From contig JARWMV010000004.1 of NCBI GenBank assembly GCA_030998015.1, forward strand, positions 1 to 64,000: 64,000 bases of DNA. Reading direction: 5' to 3'. The notes under the pieces are model-generated. The model was not told the DNA's origin. It worked only from the letters and a program-made list of their open reading frames with translations, and did no database searches. Position numbers and translations under genes: made by a program. This stretch comes from Ceratorhiza oryzae-sativae. Taxonomy: Eukaryota; Basidiomycota; Agaricomycetes; Cantharellales; Ceratobasidiaceae. Below are positions 44,301-57,860 of the stretch, in pieces; the first letter of the stretch is position 1, and every line of letters starts with the position of its first letter.

Positions 44301-45003
44301 TGAAAAAGCCGGAGATGTGTGGAACAGATGCTCGAGTTGAGTGATTAGAGTAGTATAGTCCTATCGCTTGATGTGAACAGGGGGAAAAACGTCAAGGAAT
44401 AAGACCTACCTTGAGGACAGAGCGAACGGCCGCACATAGGGCATGACATACTGACCCGTACTCGATGTGAGCGCGTGCCTCGACAAAGGCGACGCTTGCA
44501 CAGTAATGAGTCGCAAGGGGCAGCATCCTCCCGACAAGATCTCGCAGAGCAGGGTCTAGTCCAGAATCGACGATAAACTGAAGAGGTTCGTCTAGTGTAT
44601 TTCGAGTAATGTAGGTTCCTTCGACTCCAAGAAGAACCGACAGCATATCTTCCAAGACGAGTGCCTCTTGAATTTCTAGCGAAAGGTCGCGTAATGGGGG
44701 TGGTCTATCCCTCTCGCGCTGTTCTCTCGTTCCAGTGGTAGTAAGGCGAGAGTTCAGAGGTGCATGGACGAACGAATTCTCCGCTACAAATGACGCGTCC
44801 TGGGGGCCTGGTGGGGTGTTACATCCCTGCTTTGTGAGATATAGAGATGTGGCTTACGGGACTCTGCTGGGCGCTACACTCGGTCAGTAGATTGAATACC
44901 CGGTGGTTCATGTGCTCACTTTAGTATAGGTTTGTATTTGGGGAAGCATGGCACGCGAGGCCGGCCGTGAGTAGCGCCCGCTCATGATTGTCGGGTGATG
45001 TTT
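41395..45003. repeat. Segmental duplication, right copy (partner 17190-20810)
   Basis: Same extent as the left copy. It lies just behind the NACHT-TPR gene. CpG content is normal throughout, unlike the first 240 bp of the left copy. Confidence 0.93.
41673..44911 (-). CDS. Gamma-tubulin complex component 2 (GCP2/Spc97/Alp4 family)
   Basis: Eight exons on the minus strand: 44911-44858, 44826-44410, 44360-44014, 43952-43742, 43691-43168, 43112-42594, 42543-41823, 41768-41673; phases agree and give 962 aa. GCP landmarks in order: EALVLEDMLSVLLGV, QLWFHIHPALRTLSLVHGIA, SGDP, DEYWERRYT, LLAGKYLNVVREWGGD, LKYYFFLPRSSFLTHFLDLA, LDYTVPFPLSLVISRKTILR, FEVLEPNWRALEKRL and FLDTCLKECMLTSAKLL. GCP2 pairs with GCP3 in the gamma-tubulin small complex at the spindle pole body and nucleates microtubules. 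Odd points: the first intron would be only 31 nt, so exon 1 and the start are tentative; intron 7 (41822-41769) is GC-AG in both copies. As the other copy is broken, this may be the working gene. Confidence 0.9.
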
Positions 45004-45639
45004 GTGCGGAGGTCAGATCAACCCAATTGGTCAGGCGGGCGCTTATCCCCACTCTTGAACCCCAACTCACAAAACTCGTGGATGGTGCTTTGTTGAGAAT
45101 AGAGTGCATTAATATATCTTTTGATCGCTAGTAAATTCACTTGACATAATGTCATTGTCCTTACTAACATCCCCGGCCTTCAGCGGATAGCCGAACACCA
45201 CGCAGTGCTGCTGGGCGCTTCCAGTGCCTCTCTCAACCCCTGGGGCTAGTATTTGCGAGTCTGGTGTTGAGCAAGCCCCAGAGTAAGGGCAAGCAGCCCC
45301 ATGTACATCTGTCTGTTTGCCGTATGTAGCTATTTTCCTCGGGCGATTTCTTGTCCAGTATTCTTGGTATCCTTGATACAAATGTGTCAATATATCATGC
45401 GCGAAATTCTGGGCGTTGTGTTTATGCCAGGACCCGACTCGCCTGTCGCCACCCACTGCACGCGCTGACATCATCACACGACCCTGTGGTGGCTGATTGG
45501 CGCTGACTGGCGCGGCTTTGCTGTCCATGTCGGCCAGGGCCGAGCGGGGACAGACAGCAACAAGAATTCTGCGCCTCGTGGCCGGCGGTCCTAAAAGCAG
45601 CCCACCACCGCGCTCGACAGGCAACCCCCCGCCTGCGAC
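45004..45639. other. Spacer upstream of the AAA ATPase gene
   Basis: No gene I can support. A long minus-strand ORF here (45828-45109) overlaps exon 1 of the ATPase gene antisense and has no motif; I treat it as a shadow of GC-rich sequence. Confidence 0.45.
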
Positions 45640-48600
45640 ATGAACGACTCCGCCTCGGACGCCGGCTCCGACTACACCGGGCTCTCGGCCGACCTGCGCA
45701 GACTCCAGTGCGACGCAACCGGAATGCGACTCCCCAAGCCACTGGCGATGGGCTCGCTCAACGCCGTCCCGCCCCCTCCGTCGGCGGAAGACATCGATCC
45801 TGATGCCCTGTTTACGCAGAACAAGCAAACCTGGTGAGCGTCATTTTTTGGCCAGTCGACCGCCGAAATGAACCTCGTGTGTTTGTCATTGGCAGGGATA
45901 AGCGCGCTATCGGAAATTGGATCACCTGGTCGTCGACACCTCAGTGGGCGCAGACACCAGGAACGGCCGTTTGATATTCCAGGCGTATGAACGGACATAC
46001 GGGACATTTGGTCCAAGTAGCTGTTTCGTCAGGCTCTCGAGGTAACTCCTGACCGCCAAAATGCACAGGCTCGGATGACCACACCTGGATCGTCTTGCGA
46101 AGTAAACCGCTGGTCGAGCTGCTTCGGTGTGTTCAAATCCCATTCGTCATCCATGTATTCTCATCTCGCTTCTAGTCAGAAGAGATTCTCAAGGGTCTCG
46201 ACGGACTCGATCGGGACCCTCCTGGCCTCGACGCTCGCCATCTGTTCCTCCGACTCGATAAACTAAAGAAACGAGTAGAGGAGCTGGAAGCAGAGGCGGC
46301 AAATCGGGGCGCTACGACTCCCAAGGCTCCCGTCGACGTGACTCTGCCTTCCAGTCCCTCGCAACTCAACGATACACTGACACAACAAGCTTCAAGTCGA
46401 AGCAGTTGGCTCCCATCCTTGACGTCCTTCCTCCCATCCTGGAGCAGTGCAGCCCCAATCCCGGAACCGTCTCTCGTCGAAACCGTGAGCGGTCAATTTT
46501 ATCTCATTCTCGCATTACTCACATCCAACCTAGTCTCTACCATCACTATCTACACCCAAGAAACCCACTCTCCCGCCCCTCTCCGTCCCTCAGCAACTCG
46601 CCGAACTACTCAAATTCATCGAATCCCACTATGCAGATCTACGCGACCATCTCAAACGACTCGAAGCCGACGGACATATGCCATACCACCTCTTGTGGAC
46701 AATGTGCATCCCCGACTCGATCATTGAAGGAAAAGACGAAGCAACGGAAAAGCCAACGGGGATTCGGGTCGAGTCGTGGGACTATGGACCCCAGTGAGTT
46801 TCTTTCTCTTCTCTTGCTTGTGCTTCAGTTGGGGTCGGTATCTGACCGGGTGCACACGCATAGAGGCGAATCGTTCACGTTGCACGCAACCGCCTATTTG
46901 GGATGGAAAAATGTTCAAGACCAATCCAGGAAAGATTGAAATTCCCAGGTACAAGGTGTGCCCAACTCAACTCCTCATTTGCGCTTCGGCTTTACTCGGT
47001 GTTGGTAGGGTCTCGTAAAGGTTAAACAACTTGAAATTCAACCACTCTCGGATGAACTTCGCGCAAGACTTGTCGGTAAGTGTTAGACGCGACATGTTCT
47101 ACCACCTCCTGATTTTGTCGACACAGAACGTGGAAAACTGTACAAACGGGTGCGTTAAATCCATCTGATTGGCTCACGATCAAGGCTGACTCGGCGAGTT
47201 AGTTCGCGGGAATCTTGCATCTCCAATACAATTCGTACGTCTATGTCTACAACAGAAAGTACGAATCGTACTTCAAGTTACAGGTATCGTAGTCTGGACA
47301 AAATTATGCGGCAGTGTGCTCATGTTCCTCGCTAGGCTCATGGCCGAGTAATGCTCGATGCCGCAGGATTTGATCGTTTCGGCTCAAGCAGCACAAACCG
47401 TTTCTTGTAAGCACGACATCTATCTCTCCAAAACCCCTCCTCCTATCTTCATCCAACTCTCATCACAGAATAGACGACTACCACTACCCAAACGTTCGAG
47501 ATAACGCCAAGAAACTTGCCAGATTCCCCGAGCAATTCGACATCGACTTTGAATTTTCCGACGACGTCCTCTGTCTCATGCCCCCGACCCATCTCGGATA
47601 TTCGTTTTCGGCAAAAATCTGGGGCCGGATCAGCGTGGACGAGCTATCGGAGATCGTGTTTAGCGAGAACGCGTTTGATCGGCTGGTTTTGTCGGACGAT
47701 TACAAGGATATTATTAAAGCTCAGGTCCAGACGTTTGCGACCAAGCCTGGGGAGCTCGTCTCGGACTTGGTGGGGAATAAGGGGGGGGGATGGTGATGGT
47801 GTTGCATGGGCGGCCAGGTATGTTGGTTTCGCTAGTCGTCTGTGTGTTGCTAATTGACATGTCCTAGGCACGGGAAAGGTGGGAGCGCATTTGGTTCATG
47901 TATGCGACCCATGTCATGACATTTTGTGTAGACGCTGACGGCAGAAGCAATCTCGGAGCACCTCAAGGTAACTGCTATCAAGTTTATCCATGGTCCACAT
48001 CCCCTGACGACATTTTCCAGTGTCCGTTGTACATGGTTTCTTCAGGAGAGCTAGGTGCATATGCAGATGCATTAGAAACCCAGTTGCGCGATATTATGAC
48101 AGTAAGCGTGACTCGCTGCTTCGCCAACTATTCACCGATCTTTATGATTAGATGTCCGCATCCTGGAACGCGATAGTCCTTATCGACGAGGTTAGTCACA
48201 CCCGCTGGCTGGATAATCAAACCTGAACAACCAGTACGCAGGCAGACGTCTTTCTGGAAGCTCGTGACCGGTACGACTCAATTCGAAATAGCAAAGTGAG
48301 CGTTTTTCTTCGACTTTTAGAGTACCATACGGGAGGTGAGTTCAAAGTGATTATACGTACATTCAAATTTAAACGGCCTTATTTTTAGTCTTGATTTTGA
48401 CGAGTAATCGTATTCGAACATTTGATCGTGCATTCGTGTCGTGAGTAGCCTAGTCCATGTATCGTCTCTGGTCATTTAATACGTCGTCCAGTCGCTTTAC
48501 CATTGCCCTTCATTACCCCGACCTTGAAGAAGACTCTAGGATGAAGATATGGCGAGAGGTTTGTACCATATAAATATCAACCTGCCGGACACTCATTATG

Positions 48601-48983
48601 TCCTTCAAGTTCTTGGGTAGGGCTGACGTGGAGATCGGCCCGCCAAAAGGCGCTCAGCCATCTGGACCGAAATACATTTCACACCAGGATCTTACAACGC
48701 TCGCGAGGAAGCCAATGAACGGGCGGGTCATCAAACAATTAATCCGAGGTGCCCAGGCGATTGCGATCGCCAAGCAAGAGCCGTTTGGGCTGTCGCATGT
48801 GAGTCGCGCATCTACCCGACTCGAGGCCCTGGTTTTTTGACTTGTGGTGACTTGAAGCTCGAGAGGGTGGTGACGATTACGGAAAAGTTCGAGTCGGATT
48901 GGAAAGAGTTGGCGTTTGAAGATGATCTAGAGGGAGATGGGGATACGAGCAAGAAGGACCGAGAAAGGTCTATGTACTCATAA
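45640..48983 (+). pseudogene. AAA+ ATPase gene with many small exons and apparent frame breaks
   Basis: Starts MNDSASDAGSDYTGLSADLR. The N-terminal half (QAYERTYGTFGPSS, DDHTWIVLRSKPLVELLR, DARHLFLRLDKLKKRVEELE, WDGKMFKTNPGKIEIPRY, YVYVYNRKYESYF) resembles the domain preceding AAA modules in many fungal ATPases. The AAA module has Walker A HGRPGTGKT, Walker B IVLIDEADVFLE, sensor 1 LTSNRIRTFD and an arginine-finger region DRAFVSRF. The Walker A lysine lies in an 11-nt microexon (47868-47878). Downstream junctions are consistent up to TAA 48981-48983. Frame conflicts remain near 45910, 46070, 46185 and 46860, and a run of nine G at 47781-47789 puts Walker A out of frame. Either a pseudogene or sequence errors; the last is plausible at the G run. 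Confidence 0.72.
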
Positions 48984-50677
48984 AATACTGACTGATTTGG
49001 ATCCTCGGGGGTATCCAAAAGCCGTTGAAAATCATCAAAGAAAAGCTCACATCACCGATTCTCTGCATTTGGTTATATATCGTATTTGGATCATGCGCGC
49101 CAGTTGATGGAGCTCTCGATCATCATGTTACCAACATTCCGTTGTGAATCCGGCCTGGCCTTCGACGCTCATCCTCGTGGTGTGCTCATACCTCGGAGCC
49201 GAGGTATATTTACACGCTATATGCGCTCCAAGCCGCGCACATATCGCGTGGTCGCTCATGGCAGAGGATGCTCCATAGAGCCAACATGACAACTCTTGCT
49301 GAAAACGCGCAACTCACCTCTTGTATGCGAAGTGAGCTTCAGCTATTCTCAAACTATAGTAACAAATTCATGGCCATATGATGTTCAGGCCTGCTCGCCT
49401 ATTGCTAGATGGTCTATTCCATGCCTGCATCCCAATCCGATCGCGTGGATCATGGAGCCTCGGTCTACGCAGCGGTCACGCAACCGCCACACAGCGCTAA
49501 AACTGACAGAGAAGGCGCCCATCCTGCACGGGGCTCTAGTGTGGGCTTGATGCCAGTAGCAAAAAATTTACGCGAATCACGAACAACAACCAGCGCTAAT
49601 TTTCTCATCGCTGGGGGGGGGAGCTTTAACGAAGCCTGCACCCGTGAGCGTGGCGATTCCTGTGCATGGCTCCACGATCTCCTAGCGCCTGCCTAGGACG
49701 TATAATGTGCAAGCTCCATTCGTTGTGCTTGTATTTCATGTTTTCGGTCCGCAGAAGGATGGCTTCTAGAGACGCCCTAAATGTTACTATTCCAAAGCGA
49801 GCCTGTTGGATTTCTGTCATATTCGCGGTCAAGATTATTGGGTCAAGTTCTTCCCAGATCGTGGGGAGATTTGCAAATCTCATGACAATTCATTGTCGGG
49901 CACGCTTTGTGAACATTGCGCGCCTCATTCTCTCCCAGGCTCTTAGGACCTTATGGATGATAACTTGGATACATCATCCTGACTGAAATATACTTCGACG
50001 ATCTGCAGATGGCGTACCATTAAACTGAATCCAAGGAAATATGTTGAAGTTTTGGCTTTCGCGTTGGTTTACTGGTGTATATCCATGCATCTGGACAATC
50101 AAGTCCCAGGATCACGCAGATACGCGCTTAATTCAGAAAACTATTTCCATTGGCATCAATGTATCCCTGATAAAAGCCAATCATCGCTTTTGAAATACAC
50201 TTCATAATCAAAGAGAAATGCTTGATCCCTATGTATAGCACTTGACGCGTTTCTTAATACTCGGGCCACAGATAACGCTGCGTTACATTTTCGAGCGCTG
50301 GATCAGAACCAATAATATCCCTAATGGCAATAAGAGCGCTGGTCCTATGATGGGACACACTGCTTTTCTTTGAGGGACGGGAGGCAGCCCCCAATCAACT
50401 CACCTACAATTGAGCTTAGTCCAGTTACGCAGACCGAGCCACGATACCATGAAGTCCAAGTTTGTTTAGTCCTGCTTTTTGGCTAACCCCATAGCTAAAT
50501 TTTGATATTATGCGGCGTTCTTAAACAGTCTTAGGGCATGGCGTGAACCTCAGAGACGCCAGCTTCTGCTGCCGAACAACCTAACTATAAAGCCAGGTTT
50601 CTCCAGAGGGGACTTGCACACCTCACTACTTCGATTCAAAGTTGTGAAAACATCTTTTCTCTCTTCTCTTATCTATA
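48984..50677. other. Intergenic, no gene seen
   Basis: About 1.7 kb without a coding region I can support. It contains a G9 run at 49613-49621. The last 100 bases, with a CT-rich stretch (TCTTTTCTCTCTTCTCTTATC region) just before 50678, look like a fungal core promoter for the next gene. Confidence 0.5.
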
Positions 50678-52236
50678 ATGCTGTTTGAATATCCCGTCAC
50701 ACATCCCTACCCCTATGGGCTGGCGTTCAACATTGCTACTATTTTTCTGGTCGCATTGGCGCTACCCCCTTTGATACTATTAAATAGTAAGTACGAGCCC
50801 AATATGATGAACCTATTGAGGGCTTGCTCAATCGTAATCAATGCAGTTATCACATCGGGCTATGAGCTCGTGCCCGTACTTAGGCCAAACATGAACCCTA
50901 ACGATACAACACCAGAATGGTGGAACTTGCCTCATTTATCGAAATTCCTCCGTCGGAAACCCCCTCCATGTGAACCAAAGGACTTTGGGCGCGGTGATAG
51001 GATTCGGCTCACCCCATCATTGTTTGAGTATAACGTACTGAGTGCATGGCGTAACTCTACGGAGCGAGACCCTCATGATGAAACCCGAGTTGAATATTAT
51101 GGGGCCGCCTTCAATGCCTGTTTTCCTTACCAGTCTCGATTCGACTGGAATGCAGGCGAATACACTCAAAGATTGACCGTAAGCAACTCTACGACTATGT
51201 GAATTGGGATAGAGTTAAATGCTGCTCCTGTCCTCTGTAGACTGCCGTCCGCTGTCCAAGAGCTCCAATCGACGCATTCTTGGAAACAAGCATAACGGTT
51301 GCCTGGTCATTAAGCAAGGACGTGGTTGGCCAATATTATGGTGCTAACACGGACCTGTTCGACTACATTGACGAGAACTCTCGTGACTATCGAAAGGCTG
51401 TTTTTGGTATGCTTGACGTGATATCAACCGACTCGCTCGGGATCATGCGAGAGCAGCATCTTTCCTCCCCTATCACGGCGTTGAGCACAATAGCCAACGT
51501 CTCGCATAATGATTGTTGGTATACAAGCATCACCTATTTGAATGGCACGGTAGAGGAGCCCCCCGATGGCAGTTTCGGCTCGGCTGGCGTATATGCGGAC
51601 TCCATCTACAATCTGGTGGCCGCAGTAGCCGATGCGATATATCTCGACCTGGGAAACACGAGAACGGATAATATATTTTTGAGCCAGTCCTCGTTGAATG
51701 AAAAGATTGTCCCTAACCTGGCTCCACGACATATCGATAACGCTACGTGGGATCGGGACACGGGTTCCTTTTATTACGGTCACGTTGTTCCCCCATATCG
51801 AACTTGGGCCCAAATGCTCCTCGCTGGTCTTCCGCAAAACCTGACCCTCGGAAATTTGACTGGCTTGCCTGAAAGTTCCTACATGGTGACAAACTATCTT
51901 TGTCCAATGTACCAGGTCAAGCCGATGCCTTCATTCTTGGCAAGTGTATTTGTTGGCACAGCATCAATGTTCTTGTCCTCTTGGGCTGCATGGATGACCA
52001 TATCAACTCTTTTTGCACGCAGAATCAGTGGTCCTTGTGAGTCGCATTTCTGACTGAAAAATTTCAATCGATAACTCAACCCACCTTTGACAGGCCTAGA
52101 GGGCTCATTCAACAGGCAACCCCCATGCAACAATCAGAACCACAGGTCTAATCTTTCCGGCGCAGAGTCGACGCTCGTAGCAGCCCCAGCATTGACAAAT
52201 CGCAATTCAAACTATATTGACGAGGAAAAGAAGTAA
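50678..52236 (+). CDS. Membrane protein with large extracytosolic domain, function unknown
   Basis: Three exons: 50678-51178, 51241-52036, 52094-52236; phases agree, 479 aa. A hydrophobic segment lies near residues 15-35 (FNIATIFLVALALPPLILL) and another near residues 410-432 (FLASVFVGTASMFLSSWAAW). Between them is a region of about 370 aa with several N-glycosylation sequons (NVS, NGT, NAT, NLT) and Cys residues, so it probably faces outside or the ER lumen. A short polar tail of about 55 aa follows. I do not recognise the family, but a decayed paralogue lies at 56.7-57.8 kb, so it is part of a local family. Confidence 0.8.
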
Positions 52237-53606
52237 ATGTCTTTTATAAAATTATTTGCCCGTATGTAAGCCCAGCTTCGCCAGCTTGGGCTAGGGCAGA
52301 GCCCTAAGTATAAGCTCTGACATGTGGCCATAATCCGATGATAAACCAAATAATTATCCCGGTTTGTACAAACAAACATTGATCGCATGAATCGCGCTTC
52401 AATTATGTGAGCGATAAATGCACTATAATAAGTTAGTGCGCTCAGATTATCCGTGAGATGAGCCAGTCAACCAGGCACTTAGATCTGGACGACGATATCA
52501 CCCTCGTTCAAGGTGACTTGATCGAAACTGCCGATTTTATATCCTCTCATTCGCATATCGTATATTTTCGCATTCCTGTGGCTTTTCTCGCAGGGGATAG
52601 TGATATATGGCCCACCACTAACCCGCAGTGTTAGTGCTGAGTAGAGCATATACATAAACCAATGTTAGTAGTGCATGAGTTCGATTGTGAAAATGAGTCT
52701 ACAGTAATTAGACCAGCAATAATCTAGGCGAGAGAGACCCAATAATATGCTTTAATTCAGATGACGAATGTATCACTTGGTGGTGGGGGCTTGGGGTGGG
52801 CCAAAAAGTGCCCAAGGATTGCGCCCCGTGCGACGGTGGACCAGGGACCCTTGGGACCCTGGTTCCACCCGCACCTCATGCTCCTGACCTCAACCGGCTA
52901 TAGGATACCCCCTTCTCCCCTTCCCCGACGGAGGCGTGCTACTTTTCGGGAGTGACGCAAAATTGCTATCGGTACCCAGCCCGTTCAAGAAAAAGCGTAT
53001 TACGCCGAGTTCCACATCACCCGTCCGAGCCTTGGCAGAAAAGAAGGAAATTAGATTATACAGATGAACTTGAAATTAGCCGACCAATGTGCGGGTCATA
53101 GACTCGAAATGTCGAAGACGAGACGAGAGGCGTTGTCGAGACTTAGCAGGGAGAGAGTGACTTGCCAAGTATTCGTGTTTGAGAGCTAAGGAGTTACATG
53201 AGAGGAATACATGCGAATATTTTATGTACAGGAGGGGGGACCGTAAGGGATAGCTAACTAAGTAAACTAGTGGATAAAGGCCGTATGATAGATAGGAGGT
53301 GAAGTGCACCGCGGCGTGGCTGTACCGTTCGTGTGAGGACGCTCGCTCCTCCAACCTACCTGCTTCACAAAACACCATATCCCGTGTTTCAGACTAGCCT
53401 AAGTACTTGCAAAGCCGTCCCATTTTTACAAGGTTGATATGCGCGGAATCCCAGCGCATTCATGAATACCCATGGACATTACATGAGACGGCCTCGACTG
53501 ATTGCACTGAGCTGATCTTAGATGACTCATATCATCGCATATCTGATCATGCGATCACGCGAAATCCATCAACGCACTTGCCTCTGGCTAGAACTTCCTT
53601 CCCTCC
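52237..53606. other. Intergenic, no gene seen
   Basis: No coding region with support. A TTCAG-like string and short ORFs on both strands carry no motif. The end just before 53607 is the presumed promoter of the following dehydrogenase. Confidence 0.5.
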
Positions 53607-54813
<1,207 letters not shown>

Positions 54814-55333
54814 CGTGGAACGCAGCTTGCCCGTTCCGTTTTGTGATGGAGATCATCTCAACTCTGTGAATGAATTAACATTAGCTACCTGGATGCGAAT
54901 GCAAACGAATCATGAAGATTTATTCATACAATCATAGCTAATCTTGGAAATACGCAAAAATATTAACCCAACCAAAAAGAGTAAACATTTTTTTGCCACC
55001 TGAATCTTCATCATGTACCCAGAGCAGCCAGCTGATATATCTCATGATCAGACCTACGTTCCACAGGACTCCAATCATTTCAAACGTCCAGAGAGGCAGG
55101 GCGATGCCGGACTGAAGGAAGCCTGCCTAAGTGTAAGCAATGAGCTAGCAGACCACCATGAATCGGACTACCCGAGGCAGGATAGTGTCACCGATTGTTT
55201 AAAGGCTTCTGTTTTGACATCAGATATGTAGTCTGAGACACACCTTGTGTTGATTTGACACGTTGTTCCAATCACCTGTGCTCTGTTTAGAATGTGAGCC
55301 TTGGGTAGGAAATGATAATCCTGAGATGTGATA
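54814..55333. other. Intergenic; one small ORF without motif
   Basis: A 72-codon ORF at 55013-55231 (MYPEQPADISHDQTYVPQ) is acidic/polar and has no recognisable domain; I cannot say whether it is expressed. Nothing else supportable. Confidence 0.35.
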
Positions 55334-56007
55334 CACTGGGTGACAAAAGTCTTGCAGCACTCGTGTTATGGCTCTGGGCAGTCAGGAGCGAAGGCAAAGC
55401 ACAACCTTTTGTATGACATATGTAGGGTACTGTCTAATACATATATTGCAACACTTTGTGAGCATCTGGAGTGCATACACGGTGCATGAGGGGAGATGTG
55501 GCACAGGGGTGGTTTTTAAGGTCATTGTTCCAGGCATCCCCAAGCTTAGCTGTAGTAGTAGGCATGATAGCGCTGAGCTTTGAGATTTCAACAAGTATCT
55601 GAGCTTTTGTGTGCGTGCCCCCATTATTGAGCAATGGTGGCCCAAAGTTGGCAATTTTGGCGCTTTTTGGCCAAAAACACCCAAAAACAGTACTTTCAGT
55701 TGCCCATATCTCTGCAATGGTGGCAGGCAAACAAAAGCCCAGATGCCCATTGCAGTTGCAAGGCTCAGTGCTATAATACCTACTACTACAGCTAAGCTTG
55801 GGGACGCCTGGAACAATGACCTTAAAAACCACCCCTGTGCCACATCTCCCCTTGTGCCCCGTGTATGCACTCCAGATGCTCACAAAGTATTGCAATATAT
55901 GTATTAGATGGTACCCTAAATATGCCATACAAAAAGTCATGCTTTGCCTTTGCTCCTGACTGCCCAGAGCCATAACACAAGTGCTGCAAGACTTTTGTCA
56001 CCCAGTG
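55334..56007. mobile_element. Tc1/mariner-type MITE with TIRs of about 245 bp and TA target
   Basis: The left end CACTGGGTGACAAAAGTC is repeated in reverse at the right end, and the inverted match continues for about 245 bp each side with few mismatches (a typical one: CACTCGTG against CACTTGTG). Both ends are flanked by TA (55332-55333, 56008-56009). The middle of about 180 bp has no transposase. TA targets and a CAC(A/T)G-type end fit Tc1/mariner elements. Several mismatches between arms are CG against TG or CA. Confidence 0.9.
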
Positions 56008-56009
56008 TA

Positions 56010-56640
56010 TGTCTGATGGGCCAGTATTGTGCTTGAGTGTTGGCACATTGACCAGATGTCATGATCTGATAGAAATTCAACCACTTCTAACCTAAATGTC
56101 GCCTTCTTGCTTAGCAGCAGTACTCCTTAAACCCTGGATGGATGTTTTTTCAGAGAACTTTCATGTATTTTGTAGTATGTCTGAGAAAAACGAGTAATGA
56201 ATCTTGTCAGCATCGAGCCAAGTGTATATGCCAGTTATATGCGCAGCACTATTTGGTAGGACTCACTCGTATTCATAGGGTATAATAAGTGCTGCAAGCC
56301 TGTCGTCCACATTGATTCAGTCAAACATTCACATTCTTTTGTAGACTTACTCTACATTCTTCATAATATAGATTTGGCTTCAGCAGAATAATGCAGGGGA
56401 ATACAGTACTCATTGTCTGTCCTGAGGGTCTGGCTATATAAGAATTGAACACTAAGCTTGAACATACTTGTGATACCTGGTTTGTGGAAAACTGTAGCAT
56501 AAATTCTGAATAAAATAAATTCATAGTCCCAATTCACAAGCCATCTCAGTCTTTACAACTGGGCTAGTTCAATATCCCTTGAATCACCCGTATCCAAAAG
56601 AACATTGCATTACGATCATTACTCCCGCTGTTATACTTGT
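56010..56640. other. Spacer, no gene seen
   Basis: AT-rich sequence with no ORF of note. It may include the decayed 5' end of the membrane-protein pseudogene that follows. Confidence 0.4.
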
Positions 56641-57860
56641 CTCAGTGCTCGTGCTAATCCTAGTAGACGGTAAGTAGAAATTAATAGGCTGCAGCTTTGC
56701 CCCTGATTTCAATGCTTTGCCTTCTTTCACTCAGGACATCAGACTATGAACTGGTACCAGTGACCTGACCAAATACGCGTCCCAATGACACAGCACCAAA
56801 ATTGTGGAGTGACGTGTCCTGCCTTCCCAAAATGCTCCAAAGAAACTCCCCCTATATGAACCAAAAGCTTTTGGCAAGAACAAGTTCTGCTTGACTGCTT
56901 CATTGTTTGGCTATAATATTTTGAGCGCTTAGCGTACTGCCAGTGCTGGGGACAAAAGCGCAAGTGGACTACAGGGGCGCCTCACTCAGGGGACGCTATC
57001 CTTATCTAACTTAATTCGACTGAAATTACATGGAACATACTCAAACTGTGACTGTATGTGCTTCAACTACCCCATAAACAAGGGCTCAAACTATATTTTT
57101 CCATAAGCAGCAATATATTGTCCTAATACCCCTTCGCAAGCGTATCCACAGTCAATAGCAACATTTACTTGGTTCCTGGGTAAACAGCTAATGGACCTAT
57201 ACCATGGCACCAACATCAATGCGTACTCGAGATTACCGGAAAGCGGTTTCTGGCGTTCTAGATGTCATATCCATTGATTTGTTGCAAATCATGGGCGATC
57301 AACACCTCCTGTCACCCATACTTGCGCTTAGCACCACATTTAATATGGCCGACGCAGAATTTTGGTCTACTCCTATCACATATATCAATCCGTCATTCAC
57401 ATGTTTCGATGAAGACTGATTAGGACCGGCAGAAGTCTCTCGAGGCTCAATATCTAAACTTGTTGCCGCCGTAAATGATGCTATACATCTGGACTGGAGG
57501 GACATTGTTCCAAACAACATCTTCGTGAACCAAAGTGTAGTATCGAACGCATTCTCACCAAATCTCGCCAGGAAGGATTTCCTCAGTACGTAGAACGCAG
57601 ATACAAGGTCATTGGTACAGCCTCCATGGTTTTGTCGTTATAGGCGGTACGGGTCTTCTTGACATCTAAGTGAGCGCAATGGATAAGAGAGCCTTGTAAG
57701 TGATTGACAAAACCCAACCGCCCAATTTCACACTTACCTTTGATAGGTACTGAATGCGCCTGTAATAAAAAGAGCCGTCTAACATATGGTCACGGCAAGC
57801 CAACGGACTTGGAGGTGGTTCCACCCATGGCAAACGACATATCCAAGTGACCTGAAACAG
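56641..57860 (+). pseudogene. Decayed paralogue of the 50.7-kb membrane protein
   Basis: Matches the intact gene in order: GACTATGAACTGGTACCAGTG against GGCTATGAGCTCGTGCCCGTA near 56740, then a segment encoding RDYRKAVSGVLDVISIDLLQIM (7 of its first 8 residues agree with RDYRKAVFGMLDVIS), then ITYINPS against ITYLNGT. A TGA at 57417-57419 and further frame changes follow. Introns and tail are hard to place. Not functional. Confidence 0.8.

Noticed and set aside
45109..45828. 239-codon minus-strand ORF upstream of the AAA gene
   Set aside because: It overlaps exon 1 of the ATPase antisense, is made of low-complexity Gly/Arg/Val runs, and has no domain.
49086..49986. Small plus-strand ORFs in the gap after the AAA gene
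   Set aside because: Short, no motif, no convincing splice links, different frames without conservation signals.
55368..55973. Several ORFs of 70-180 codons on both strands
   Set aside because: They repeat in mirror image because they lie in the TIRs of the MITE; no transposase motifs.
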